A stretch of 64,000 bases of DNA from JAGVXH01 sp041649755 (lineage in GTDB: Archaea > Nanobdellota > Nanobdellia > Pacearchaeales > GW2011-AR1): the NCBI GenBank assembly GCA_041649755.1, contig JBAZMK010000001.1:1-64000 (forward strand), read 5' to 3'. The translations under genes were made by a program, and so were the position numbers. The notes below the pieces were generated by a model that saw only the letters and a list, made by a program, of their open reading frames with translations, had not been told where the DNA came from and made no database searches. This document shows, in pieces, positions 23,794-33,320 of the stretch. Numbering within the stretch: position 1 is the first letter of the stretch; the number at the start of each line of letters is the position of its first letter.

Positions 23794-26700
23794 TTAAGAA
23801 AATAATTCTTTGATTTGGTTTATTAGGAGTGAAAAGAAGGTGGTTTCAGGGTTTTCTGTTTCATATTCATAAGAACCGATGTCAGGGGCATTTCCAGAAT
23901 AAGGCAAGCCAATATCTATTCCGGCGTCTATTGCAGGGCTTTCTAATTGCAGAGAGAAGTCATTGTTTTCAGGATTTGTAAAAAGGGGGTCTGCGTTGAA
24001 AGAATGACTTCCTACAGGAGGGAATCCATCCCCAAAGAGATTATAATCCTCATTTAGCAAGGTTCCTCTTATTCTTGTGTTGTTGCTATAAATTATATTA
24101 TTTCTTAATAGACCTTCTAATAAGTTGCCAAAATAAATTTCGTATATTGCACTTTCATAGAAAATATTGTTGTAGAGTTCAAAATATCCGTCTTCTTCTG
24201 TGCTTATGCGAAGACCTATTGCGGTTCCACTTCTTGGTCTTGTTTTTGCTATTATTGTGTTCTTTATATAGATGTAATCTGTATCAGAAGATACGGAACT
24301 CCCTGAGTTGTTTAGAAGTTCTACATTAGACATGTAGACGTTTTTTCCTCCTGCTAGGATTCCATAAGTCCCCATTGATCTTGAGTTGCGTATTTTTGAA
24401 TTTAGAATATTGACATTATCTATCTCTTCGGAGTATGCTGTTATCCCTCTATCTTCATAATCACTTATACTAACATTGTATATATGTGCATTTTTCCCTA
24501 CATAAATCCCCCTGTCAGAAATGTTGGTAACAGTTACGTTTTCAATTCTTATATTGTTTGCAGAGCCGTAGATTCCATAATCTGCTCCGTAGATATTTAA
24601 ATTTAGCAAAGTGACGTTTTCATTGCTTCCTCTAAAATAAATTGTTTCTCCGAAATTTGCCATTTCTATCCCATCAATGATAATATTTGAAACTCCTCCT
24701 CCAAAGTTGAAAGCTTCAGGGCTGGAAAATGAACTCCCTTCCATTACGACTTTTTCTTCGGGATAGTTTTTGAAAATTATTGGGGCTTCAGGAGTTCCTG
24801 ACTTTGTGAGACTTCCATATTCATTATACATTCCTTCGTGAATTAATACCATTTGTCCTGCATTTAATGTATTCTTTGCTTTTTGTATTGTTTTCCAAGA
24901 GGTCTGAGATGTTTGACCGTCGTTTGTATCTAATCCATTATTTCCGTCTACATAGAAAGTGTTCTCCTCTGATGGTTCTTGATAAGGTGTTTTTGGGAGA
25001 ACTTCTAGAATTATAGTATTCTTTGAAGTGTCTATTCCGTCGGAAAATTCTAATTCAATAATATTTTTCCCAATATCTTCATTTGAAGGCGTCCAATCTA
25101 TTATGAATTTTGAATTATCATAATTTGCTGATTGAGGGAGGTTTGAGATTGTAGATGTCATTGTGATTTCTCCGTCAAGATCTGTAACGGGGAATCTTAA
25201 GCGGGAATTTCTTCCTTCAATAAAAGTATAATAATTTAGTCCTTCATAAACTGGAGGCCGATTAATATCATTAACTTTTATTGAGATATTTAGTGTGGCA
25301 GGGGGGTAGTAATAATTTTCGTCGGTAACGGCAATAGTTAACTCATAGCTTCCTTCCTGAGAAGATGTTGCTCGGTCATAGTTGGGAGTAAAGGTAAACT
25401 TACCTTCATTGTCTATTTTCATTTCGGGTAAAATGTCACCTGTAAAAAGAAGGTATCTTAATGAGTCCCCTTCTGGGTCCACTGCGGGGAAGGTCACAAA
25501 TAGTTCTTGCCCTTCATTAATCTGGAAGTTTGTTGCTCCTGAATAAGAAAAGGAGGGTCCTTGATTTCCTGGTTTTTGATACGATTCAAAAGGTCCTATA
25601 TCTATAATAGAACTTCCATCATTATTTCCATCTACAGGTCTATTTTTCCCATCAAAATCAAAATTTACGGCAGAAATCGTCTTTCCTGTGTCAATTAAAG
25701 GGCTATTCCCTGTTAAGTGAAAATCTCCCGATTCAGGAGAAAACAATTTAGGGTTAATTCCTTTAAGTGAATTAATTCCTTCCCCGCTCCAGGCGGTGTC
25801 GTTGTCCCAGTTATCATAGAATAAATTATAATCAGAAGTGATGTTCCAGTAAGGGGCTATAGAACTTGAAACAGAAAACGCAGGATAACAACAGGAGTTA
25901 TCGTTAGGATTAAAATATCCGTTCTTTATGAAGAGGGAGTTATATATCTCTGCTGAAGCAGATATATCTTCTCTCCCAAAGTTTAATACCAACCCGTTCT
26001 CCCCATTATTATAAAATAAAGAGTTGTAAATATGGACGTGATATTCCCCTTGGGGTGAAGTAGACCCTCCAGTTATCTTTATTCCTGCCTCATTATAACC
26101 TTCTACAACGGTGTTTATTAGAGTATAGTTAGAGTAAGAAGTGGTTGTTCTTCGCCATAATTTTATTCCACATGCGTTTCCTCCTGAAGTGTAGAAGTTG
26201 ATTAGTTGGACGTTTTCTCCAGTGATGTCTATGCCGTCTTCTCCGTTGTCTATTGCGGTGCAGTTGATTAGCGTGATGTTTCCGGTTCCGTCGCCTAATG
26301 CAAAGCCGTCTGCGTCTCCTTCACTTCCTTTTCCGTCGTTGTTATAGCTACTCTCAACATTAATTAAGGTTAGGTTGTTTGCGGGGGCGTAAGTGACGAA
26401 TCCGGCTTCATAAGAATGATGGATGTATAAGTCTTTGAATATAGAGTTGTGCACGTTTCTTAGGATTATTCCTCTGTCTGCGAAGTTGGAAAATTCACAT
26501 TTTTCTATTATTAGACCTTCTTTTCTTATGTTGACGCTTCCTTCTGTCGCTTTGTTGAAATTGTCAAAGTGCAGTCCTCTTATTGTGTAGTAGTTGGCTC
26601 CTCCTCCGTCAAACTCTATTCCGTCACATCCTTCTGCTCCAGTTCCGTGAATTTTTACATAATGATTTGGATAAGATTCTATAGTTATCCTATTTTGGGG

Positions 26701-29610
26701 AGTTCCTGAATTGACTAAATTTATTCCGTTGCAGGATACATTATATATCGCTTTGTCCGAACTTTTGTTGACGTCTCCCAGAATAATTATTTTGTTTCCG
26801 GGTTCTACGATGTTTAATGCCTTCTGGGGGGTGTTGTAAGCGTCTCCGTCGCCTCCGTTGCAGTTTCTGTTCGCGATTGAATAGGTCTCTTTACAATCTG
26901 CTGTTAGTTGATTATCAACATAAATTACTTTTGGAGACTCAGCATACTCATAAGCTCCGATGTCCCATCCTGCTCCTTGGGGGCGCGGAAGATTATTATA
27001 ATCAACAGAGATATCTACACCCCATAAAGAATGGTAGAGATTGTTTAAACTTTCAATTAAATTGTTGTCGCTTGAATCAATCGCAGGACTTGAAGGCTGT
27101 AAACTGAAATTGAGATTAGGAGCGTCAACAAATAATGGATTTGCATTTATACAGCCAGAGCATTTTCCTGTTGCTGTCTGGAAAGAGGACATGTCATTAT
27201 ATGTGGCTCCTCCCCATCTAATTTGTAAATCTCCATTTTCCTTGTAAAAGAGATTATTTTCTATGCTTGCGTTTTTCACATAATTTGAGCCGGATAAGTA
27301 CAAATGATTTCCGCTTCCTTCAGATAGATAAATTATATTGTTATGAATGTATGCTTTAGATAATGTGGATTGGGAATCAAAAACAATGCCTTCATCAACA
27401 TTATATATTGTATTTCCCACAACATAAATTACTCTGCTGTTCCATGATTGAAATGCTTTTGCAGTGCCTGCTTCATTTTTTATGTCATGGATAATGTTTC
27501 CAATGTAATAGACATCGTAAGCTTGGTCTCCGCCAATCTGCATTGCTGTTGAAACTGCATTGTAAACTTCGTTGAAAATAAACCAAACATTTTTCGGAGA
27601 TAATTGGGGACCATAATGAACAACGGTTGCTAATCCTGCATCTCCTGAAGATTGTCCAAAAAAGTTATACATTATATTTTGAGATATTGTAACATTTTCT
27701 GCTTCTTTTATATCAACAGCATTCTCCCCCCAATTATGCATTAAATTTCTTCCTATGTACCAGTTAGAAGCAGTATACTTTGCTCCGTGTGCGTTTCCTA
27801 TCGCATCTCCTGAGCCTCTATAAATATGACTATCCAAAACCCAAACTTTATCTGTGTTAGAGCCCATCGCGACCCCCATTCTATCCAGTTCATTAAAAGA
27901 AGGAAGATCCATTAAATCTTCCGGACCAGGACGGATAACATTATTGTAAACAACACAATTCCTGCAGTAAGTCACTCCAATAGTATTGGTAGAATAAGAA
28001 TTTCTTATTACTCCATAGCTTACATTTGAGAGGGTGTTTCCTCTAAAAGCAAAGCCATTAGTTAAGTTAAGATTCTCAAAAATCATATACTTGCTTTCAA
28101 AAGCAACATTTTCACTAAATATATTCAAAGCTGTAGTGAATACGGGTTTTTCCTGATAATTTAATCCTCTAACAAAAATAGGTCTTTCCCTTGTTCCGTT
28201 TCCCATAGCTCTTATGAAGCTGGCCTGATAAGGCCCTCCATGAACTTCAATGACAGAGCCTTCTGGGATAATAGTATAGGCTGTCGGAATAGAACATCTT
28301 GGATTCTCAATCGTCCCATTATTATTTGTATTTGTACAGCTTGGATCTGTGTTATCAACATAGTGAGTGTAAAATCCTCCCTCGCTGTTTTGATGATAAG
28401 TTAAATCCGTGTTTCTGTTTTCAGGTTCGTCATACATTCTGTAAGTTTCATAAATTCCAAATTCAGGAACTGGGATTCCTATTGGTGGGAGCCACTCACA
28501 AATTTTTTCTTGGTTGCAGAAAAATCCTGGTCCGTTTCCTGAACAATCAAAATCTACTTCACAAGTTGTTGATGGCGTCGGTGTTACTGGTTTTTCTATG
28601 CACTGACCAGATGAATCACATTCATCTCCGCTTCCACAAGTTCCGCAATTTATTTGCTCGCCACAATTATTTGTTCTTGTTCCGCAAACCCGACTTCCGC
28701 AAGTTGCTGAGGGGGATTCGGGAACACACGCACTTGACTCAACGATTAAATTTACTGAAATAATTTCTTCGCTTGTGTTTTCACTCAAAGTTGCTTTGAA
28801 GAAATAAGTTCCTGTCTGAATAACTTCATCTTGTCTTTGACCGGCGACCCAATTCATTGATGTCGTAGAAGTTCCGCTAAATACTATTTGACTAAACCAT
28901 CTGAACGGGTTCCAGCTTAATTCTCCCTGCCTGATTATCGTGTAGTTTACTAATTTATTTTGGCAATAATTTCCTTCCACATTTAATCTAACTGTTCTTC
29001 CTTCAATAACAGAAGATGTGTTCCAGTATGCGTTTGTCAGGTCACAGATTTTTTCTTCATCGCCGGAAGTTCCGCCTCCTGATCCTCCTCCCGCTCCTCC
29101 TCCTGACGGACTTCCTGAAGGAGATGGTGAGATATAACCTCCCGACGGATTTTTGGAAGATAAATCTTTTTTTGGGGTTTCTCTGATTCTAAGTTCGCTT
29201 AAAACTCTGCTTTCTTTTCCATTTTCGTAAATCGCGACAAGTTTGACGACGAGAAGTTCGCCGTAAGAGGAATAATTTGTGAAGTTAAAATTGTAGACTT
29301 TTTTCTCGTTGAAATTTATTACTTCGTCGACGATATAGTAGAGGTTGTCGTTTTCCAATTCAAATATTAGTTTAAATCCTACAATTTTAGCATCGTCAAC
29401 TCCTCTTTTTATTTGGATTTCAGCCAGCCTGTTATCAGAATCCCAAGCGGTATATCCTTCGCTTAAAATTTCTAGACTGACTTTTTCTCCGAATAAAGAA
29501 ACTTTATTCAGCATCGGCAGGACGACAAACCATAAAATGCTTATTGCAACAATTGTCAGGAGAATTATAAGAACCGTAGCAATAACTTGTGACACAGCTC
29601 TTTTTTTCAT
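23794..29610 (-). CDS. Giant beta-helix surface protein with archaeal pilin-type N-terminus
   Basis: 1938 residues. The N-terminus MKKRAVSQVIATVLIILLTI is a class III (pilin/archaellin-type) signal: basic residues, then a hydrophobic helix, expected to be cut by a prepilin peptidase. Next are a beta-rich segment (about 35-145), a Gly/Ser/Pro linker (about 150-185), a cysteine-rich region (about 320-370), and two long right-handed beta-helix regions rich in N-x-I and G-I-x-I repeats (about 400-860 and 880-1330). Two cadherin/Ig-like modules follow (about 1345-1560), then a third DUF1565-like beta-helix beginning FYVDGNNGLDTNDG. Beta-helices of this kind bind or cleave polysaccharides. The gene overlaps the upstream membrane-protein gene as TAATG. 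Confidence 0.78.
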   Translation of the reverse strand: MKKRAVSQVIATVLIILLTIVAISILWFVVLPMLNKVSLFGEKVSLEILSEGYTAWDSDNRLAEIQIKRGVDDAKIVGFKLIFELENDNLYYIVDEVINFNEKKVYNFNFTNYSSYGELLVVKLVAIYENGKESRVLSELRIRETPKKDLSSKNPSGGYISPSPSGSPSGGGAGGGSGGGTSGDEEKICDLTNAYWNTSSVIEGRTVRLNVEGNYCQNKLVNYTIIRQGELSWNPFRWFSQIVFSGTSTTSMNWVAGQRQDEVIQTGTYFFKATLSENTSEEIISVNLIVESSACVPESPSATCGSRVCGTRTNNCGEQINCGTCGSGDECDSSGQCIEKPVTPTPSTTCEVDFDCSGNGPGFFCNQEKICEWLPPIGIPVPEFGIYETYRMYDEPENRNTDLTYHQNSEGGFYTHYVDNTDPSCTNTNNNGTIENPRCSIPTAYTIIPEGSVIEVHGGPYQASFIRAMGNGTRERPIFVRGLNYQEKPVFTTALNIFSENVAFESKYMIFENLNLTNGFAFRGNTLSNVSYGVIRNSYSTNTIGVTYCRNCVVYNNVIRPGPEDLMDLPSFNELDRMGVAMGSNTDKVWVLDSHIYRGSGDAIGNAHGAKYTASNWYIGRNLMHNWGENAVDIKEAENVTISQNIMYNFFGQSSGDAGLATVVHYGPQLSPKNVWFIFNEVYNAVSTAMQIGGDQAYDVYYIGNIIHDIKNEAGTAKAFQSWNSRVIYVVGNTIYNVDEGIVFDSQSTLSKAYIHNNIIYLSEGSGNHLYLSGSNYVKNASIENNLFYKENGDLQIRWGGATYNDMSSFQTATGKCSGCINANPLFVDAPNLNFSLQPSSPAIDSSDNNLIESLNNLYHSLWGVDISVDYNNLPRPQGAGWDIGAYEYAESPKVIYVDNQLTADCKETYSIANRNCNGGDGDAYNTPQKALNIVEPGNKIIILGDVNKSSDKAIYNVSCNGINLVNSGTPQNRITIESYPNHYVKIHGTGAEGCDGIEFDGGGANYYTIRGLHFDNFNKATEGSVNIRKEGLIIEKCEFSNFADRGIILRNVHNSIFKDLYIHHSYEAGFVTYAPANNLTLINVESSYNNDGKGSEGDADGFALGDGTGNITLINCTAIDNGEDGIDITGENVQLINFYTSGGNACGIKLWRRTTTSYSNYTLINTVVEGYNEAGIKITGGSTSPQGEYHVHIYNSLFYNNGENGLVLNFGREDISASAEIYNSLFIKNGYFNPNDNSCCYPAFSVSSSIAPYWNITSDYNLFYDNWDNDTAWSGEGINSLKGINPKLFSPESGDFHLTGNSPLIDTGKTISAVNFDFDGKNRPVDGNNDGSSIIDIGPFESYQKPGNQGPSFSYSGATNFQINEGQELFVTFPAVDPEGDSLRYLLFTGDILPEMKIDNEGKFTFTPNYDRATSSQEGSYELTIAVTDENYYYPPATLNISIKVNDINRPPVYEGLNYYTFIEGRNSRLRFPVTDLDGEITMTSTISNLPQSANYDNSKFIIDWTPSNEDIGKNIIELEFSDGIDTSKNTIILEVLPKTPYQEPSEENTFYVDGNNGLDTNDGQTSQTSWKTIQKAKNTLNAGQMVLIHEGMYNEYGSLTKSGTPEAPIIFKNYPEEKVVMEGSSFSSPEAFNFGGGVSNIIIDGIEMANFGETIYFRGSNENVTLLNLNIYGADYGIYGSANNIRIENVTVTNISDRGIYVGKNAHIYNVSISDYEDRGITAYSEEIDNVNILNSKIRNSRSMGTYGILAGGKNVYMSNVELLNNSGSSVSSDTDYIYIKNTIIAKTRPRSGTAIGLRISTEEDGYFELYNNIFYESAIYEIYFGNLLEGLLRNNIIYSNNTRIRGTLLNEDYNLFGDGFPPVGSHSFNADPLFTNPENNDFSLQLESPAIDAGIDIGLPYSGNAPDIGSYEYETENPETTFFSLLINQIKELFS

Positions 29611-30290
29611 TATTCTTCTCCAAATAATTTTTTTGTAAATTTATCTGATAAGCTTTCTTTTTTATCAATTTTAAGTATTTTTGGTCTTTTTCCTCTTTCT
29701 TCTTTTGTTAGAGATTTTGCTCTATAATGTACAAAATTCATTATTATGTCTATTGCATAGGCAATAATAAGGAAGAAAATCATATCAAATATTAGTGCAG
29801 GAATTTTTAAGGGGAAATTTTCTGGTTCAATCATATCAAATACAAGAAAATTAAAGAAAGGGAAACCAATGGTTATTGCGGCACTTGTGTCTCCGGCAAG
29901 CAGAGAGTGGAGGGGGAATCTTATTAAACCTAAAAAAATTATTGCTAAGAAGACAATTCCGAAAATTAATTCAAGTCTTTTTGATGGAAAGAATTCTTTT
30001 GGCAGAGTTTTTTTAATCATTTCTAGGAGGGACTCGTGACCTGCAAATCTGTAATGAATCTTTTTATTTTGTTCAGGATTCATTGATTTTTCTATGTTGC
30101 TCTCGTTATTGTTTTGTTCAGAAGGTTTCGGAGGAATTTGTTTTTCTCCGGTTTTCTTTGGAGATTCTTTAGATGGGAGATTAATCTTTTTAAGGGGCTC
30201 TTCAACAGGTTTTTTGACGATTTCGTCATTAACTCCCCCTTCATTTTCGTACATCACTTCTTGTTTGGTGAAATCTACTTTTTCAGCCAT
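29610..30290 (-). CDS. Membrane protein between aIF2 gamma and the giant surface protein
   Basis: A 226-residue protein with a disordered, Lys/Pro/Glu-rich cytoplasmic N-terminal half (about 1-80) and a membrane half with three or four helices (LELIFGIVFLAIIFLGLIRF, AITIGFPFFNFLVFDMI, IPALIFDMIFFLIIAYAIDI), then a basic tail. An in-frame ATG at 30335 overlaps aIF2 gamma, but a TTTATAAA box at 30312-30319 sits inside that extension, 25.5 bases before the ATG at 30290. The shorter form is therefore preferred. It overlaps the start of the giant surface gene and may help its assembly; function unknown. Confidence 0.62.
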   Translation of the reverse strand: MAEKVDFTKQEVMYENEGGVNDEIVKKPVEEPLKKINLPSKESPKKTGEKQIPPKPSEQNNNESNIEKSMNPEQNKKIHYRFAGHESLLEMIKKTLPKEFFPSKRLELIFGIVFLAIIFLGLIRFPLHSLLAGDTSAAITIGFPFFNFLVFDMIEPENFPLKIPALIFDMIFFLIIAYAIDIIMNFVHYRAKSLTKEERGKRPKILKIDKKESLSDKFTKKLFGEE

Positions 30291-30311
30291 CTTTTTTAAA
30301 GTATTCTCTTT

Positions 30312-30319
30312 TTTATAAA
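30312..30319 (-). promoter_or_regulatory. TATA box upstream of the membrane-protein gene at 29610-30290
   Basis: TTTATAAA on the minus strand, just after the end of aIF2 gamma, centred 25.5 bases before the ATG at 30290. It provides a separate promoter for the membrane protein and giant surface protein pair. Confidence 0.5.
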
Positions 30320-30327
30320 CTCTTGCA

Positions 30328-31527
30328 TCATTCAATTTTCCCCTGCCCTATCAGTCTCCAGTGTCCGTTAAAGTTTCTTGCGAGCCCAATTGAATCTTCT
30401 TTGAGAGGAACAACGGGGATTTTTAGGTTGACTTCAATGTATTTGTCCTGAATTTTGGCAATTTGCCCGACCGTAATTGAGGTGTTTATACTTATCATTA
30501 GCAATTCATTTAACTTTAAGTCCTGAATTTTTTCGTGCTGTGAACTTCCCATCAACTCTTTAAACAATTCGTATTTTATTCTTATTTTTTCTGTTATCTC
30601 GGGTAGAATTCCTTCAAGTGAAGACACGCTTCCTGAAAGGGCGTCCGCTTTTGTAAGTGCAGGGTCTAATTCAGTTTCTATTGCGATACTTCCTCCTGAA
30701 GCAACTTCCTTAACAGGATAATTCCCTTTATGTAAAGAGATAATTTTTGATTTTATCGTCTTGTAATTTATTTGATTTTGTTTTTTATAAGTGTAGCCAG
30801 GCTTAATTTCAATTATATCTCCTATTTTTAATTTCCCTTGTTTAAGTACTCCTCCAAGAATTCCTCCGTGCAAGTTTTCTACGTTAGTCCCCGGTCGGTT
30901 TATATCAAAACTTCTTGCGATAAGGAATATTGGTTTTCCTTCTTTTTTTTCTTTTTCTATTTTTATTTTACATAAATGGTCTAGAATTTTGTCTATGTTA
31001 ATCCCTTGGTGTGCGGAGATAGGGATTATTGGAGCGTTTTCGGCGCAAGTGCCTTTTATGAATTTTTTTATATCTTCATAGCTTTTCATTGCCTGTTCTT
31101 TTGTAACCAAGTCTATCTTATTTTGTGCAACGATAATATTTTTAATTTTTTTCACTCCTAAGGCGGTAAGGTGTTCCTGCGTTTGGGGTTTTATTCCTTC
31201 ATTTGCCGCAACAACTAAGATTGCAACATCTATTATTGCCGCTCCTGAAAGCATTGTAGCCATGAGCATTTCGTGACCTGGAGCATCCACAAATGTAATA
31301 TATCTAACAGGTTCTCCAGAAGAATCTTTATTCGTAGTCAATTTTCCATTTTCATTATAGATTACGGCATCTCCATAACCTAGCTTGATGGTAATCCCTC
31401 TTTTTAATTCCTCGGAGTGAGTATCTGCCCATTTTCCAGAAAGTTTCTGTAAAAGGGTTGTTTTTCCGTGGTCAATATGCCCCACTATTCCTACATTTAT
31501 TGTGTCAATTTTTGAAATATCTATCAT
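30328..31527 (-). CDS. eif2g: Translation initiation factor aIF2 subunit gamma, zinc-knuckle cysteines lost
   Basis: GTPase subunit that binds Met-tRNAi, 399 residues. G1 is GHIDHGKTT, G3 is DAPGHE and G4 is NKID. The LMATMLSGAAIIDVAILVVAANEG segment and domains II and III (ENLHGGILGGVLKQGKLKIGD; ending in RNFNGHWRLIGQGKIE) are typical of aIF2 gamma rather than EF-Tu or SelB. Normally a Cys4 zinc knuckle lies between switch 1 and DAPGHE; here this stretch (about residues 55-75, AVIYNENGKLTTNKDSSGE) has no cysteine. Leaderless promoter CTTTTAAACC about 30 bases upstream. The partner beta subunit is at 2489-2890. Confidence 0.94.
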   Translation of the reverse strand: MIDISKIDTINVGIVGHIDHGKTTLLQKLSGKWADTHSEELKRGITIKLGYGDAVIYNENGKLTTNKDSSGEPVRYITFVDAPGHEMLMATMLSGAAIIDVAILVVAANEGIKPQTQEHLTALGVKKIKNIIVAQNKIDLVTKEQAMKSYEDIKKFIKGTCAENAPIIPISAHQGINIDKILDHLCKIKIEKEKKEGKPIFLIARSFDINRPGTNVENLHGGILGGVLKQGKLKIGDIIEIKPGYTYKKQNQINYKTIKSKIISLHKGNYPVKEVASGGSIAIETELDPALTKADALSGSVSSLEGILPEITEKIRIKYELFKELMGSSQHEKIQDLKLNELLMISINTSITVGQIAKIQDKYIEVNLKIPVVPLKEDSIGLARNFNGHWRLIGQGKIE

Positions 31528-31569
31528 AATTTTGAAAGGGGGAAGGGGTTTAAAAGTTTATCATTTGGA

Positions 31570-32178
31570 TTATTCATTAGTCTGTTTAAAAAGGATTGTG
31601 ACCGATTCTGCAACTCTCATAAGAAGTTCAATGGCAACAATAAATACAAGATAATATAATATGTTTGAGAATAGTGAAGGGATTTCTCCGATTCTTGAAA
31701 GGAAAGAGCTCACATTAAAGAATCCTTTTTGAGTTATTGCAACTGCAATTATTGTAAAAGGAAAAACTTTTGCTAGGTCTTTTGATAAATTTTCACTGAC
31801 ATAAGAAGTGATTCTAACGGAAGCGACAAGTGCAGCAGAAATCAGAAGAATTGTTGGGGTTTCTACGCCTTCTGCCATCATTAAAATTAGTATAGCCAGA
31901 ACCCCGAACCAGAACAAGACCATAATTGGAAGAAAGAGTATATATTCAAGGAAGTAGAATAATACTGCGAAAAATTTTACAATTCCTGGGCTACTATATT
32001 GGTTATATTGACTGAGGTTTAGTTCGAAGAGGTTTTTCTTTGCGAGAAACCTGTAAAAGTAGTAAACGAAGATAGAGTAGATAACAAAGACAGTTGTGAA
32101 AAAAACCATTACAAAGGCGAGTCCATAATCTCTGTTGAAAAGGTTTACCCCCTGAAAAAGACCAAGTATACTCACCAT
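31570..32178 (-). CDS. Hypothetical multi-pass membrane protein
   Basis: A 202-residue protein with an N-terminal hydrophobic stretch and about five membrane helices (for example LAFVMVFFTTVFVIYSIFVYYF, YFLEYILFLPIMVLFWFGVLAILILMMA, LYYLVFIVAIELLMRVAESV). Few charged residues lie inside the helices and no transport or catalytic signature is visible. It precedes aIF2 gamma by 42 bases on the same strand. No family recognised. Confidence 0.58.
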   Translation of the reverse strand: MVSILGLFQGVNLFNRDYGLAFVMVFFTTVFVIYSIFVYYFYRFLAKKNLFELNLSQYNQYSSPGIVKFFAVLFYFLEYILFLPIMVLFWFGVLAILILMMAEGVETPTILLISAALVASVRITSYVSENLSKDLAKVFPFTIIAVAITQKGFFNVSSFLSRIGEIPSLFSNILYYLVFIVAIELLMRVAESVTILFKQTNE

Positions 32179-32588
32179 TAAATAATTAAATTAAAAGAGT
32201 TTTTAAATTCTACTTTTTTCTACAATAAAGAGAGCAAAATTTAATTGGTTCATAAAGTTTTTAGTTTTAACAAGAAAATTATAATTAGTATGTTTTGGGC
32301 GAAGCCAAGCAACCTCGCGATTAAGAGAAATTCAATTTCTGGTTGGCACGAAGCCGATTTGCGTAAGCAAAAAGAAATTACCTTTTAATCTGTTGTTTCT
32401 TGACCGAACTAAATGAGGCACAAGTTGAAACACAAAGTTTCCTCAAATTTCTTAATTTTTCTTTCAGGTTGGGGGAGGAGGATGGTTGTTTCCGACGACC
32501 AAAGAATTAGAGAAAAAAGCCTACCCTTTTTTGTTTCCTTTTCCTAAAAAAGAAGAACTTTTATTAAGGGAAAGAAATATCATTATTT
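32179..32588. other. 410-base gap with hairpins, no gene recognised
   Basis: Contains the promoters of both neighbouring genes. It also holds AGAAATTCAATTTCT near 32326 (hairpin), GGTTGTTTCCGACGACC near 32482 (six-pair hairpin) and a GC-richer block around 32296-32360 between AT-rich flanks. No tRNA, rRNA, SRP or RNase P signature and no short leaderless ORF on either strand was recognised. It could hold an unrecognised structured RNA. Confidence 0.4.
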
Positions 32589-33320
32589 ATGGACTTAAAA
32601 ATAATTCCCAAGGTTCCATTTAAAGAGAAAGATTTTGAAAATCTAAAAAAGATTATCTTAATTGCAGAAAAACTATTAAAGGAAAACGATATTTTTATCC
32701 CAAAAAAAATTTATTTCTACAATTCCTTTGAAAAGTTCATAGAAAAAGTTTCACTTGAAGTTGAAAATTATAATTTTAGCGAAAAATTTTCAAAAGAGAT
32801 AATAAGATGTGCATTAAATAATGGAACTTATGGGACTCTAAATTTTGAAGAAAGTGCTATAGTAGAGATGAATTTTAATCCCTTCAAAAAAGGATTTTAT
32901 CCTGCATTGGAATTTTTAGAATTATTGATTCATGAATCGTTGCATTTACATTTATATAAAAAATTAAACAAAAATGTTAATTCTTTGAAATTTAAGTTTG
33001 ACAGAAAAAATTTTATTGGAAGTGAAAAGATAATCTTATTTGATGAGGGGTATGCTAAATTTATGACAAATAAAATTTTGAAAGGTTTTGACAAAACAAA
33101 AATTGAGAAAATTATAATCCCAAGAGCTTCAAAAGAAAAGCCAAAATATAAGAAGGTTATTGAAGATATAAATATAGATAAATTTGATAAAGATTTTGAG
33201 GATTTGGTAACCTTTAATCAAGACGAAGGATTTAAGATTTTTAAAGATAAATTTAATAATGACTCAAAGAATGAGGAAATTTCGAATTTTGCCGTTGAAA
33301 AACTAAAAGATTTTATTTGA
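32589..33320 (+). CDS. Putative zinc metallopeptidase next to a RiPP-like locus
   Basis: A 243-residue soluble protein. Its zinc site is HESLH at 115-119, within LEFLELLIHESLHLHLY, and a downstream glutamate E153 in LFDEGYAKFMT serves as third ligand, the gluzincin HExxH...E arrangement. Flanking helices are Lys/Asn/Ile rich. No signal peptide, so it acts in the cytoplasm. It converges with the radical-SAM gene and overlaps it by 18 bases. In radical-SAM peptide pathways a peptidase removes the leader; this is the natural candidate here, by inference. It could instead be an unrelated peptidase. Confidence 0.65.
   Translation: MDLKIIPKVPFKEKDFENLKKIILIAEKLLKENDIFIPKKIYFYNSFEKFIEKVSLEVENYNFSEKFSKEIIRCALNNGTYGTLNFEESAIVEMNFNPFKKGFYPALEFLELLIHESLHLHLYKKLNKNVNSLKFKFDRKNFIGSEKIILFDEGYAKFMTNKILKGFDKTKIEKIIIPRASKEKPKYKKVIEDINIDKFDKDFEDLVTFNQDEGFKIFKDKFNNDSKNEEISNFAVEKLKDFI

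Noticed and set aside
26817..28763. Opposite-strand frames inside the giant surface gene (for example 28299-28763)
   Set aside because: They have low-complexity Leu/Cys/His composition, no promoter, and fall within a long coding frame with clear domains.
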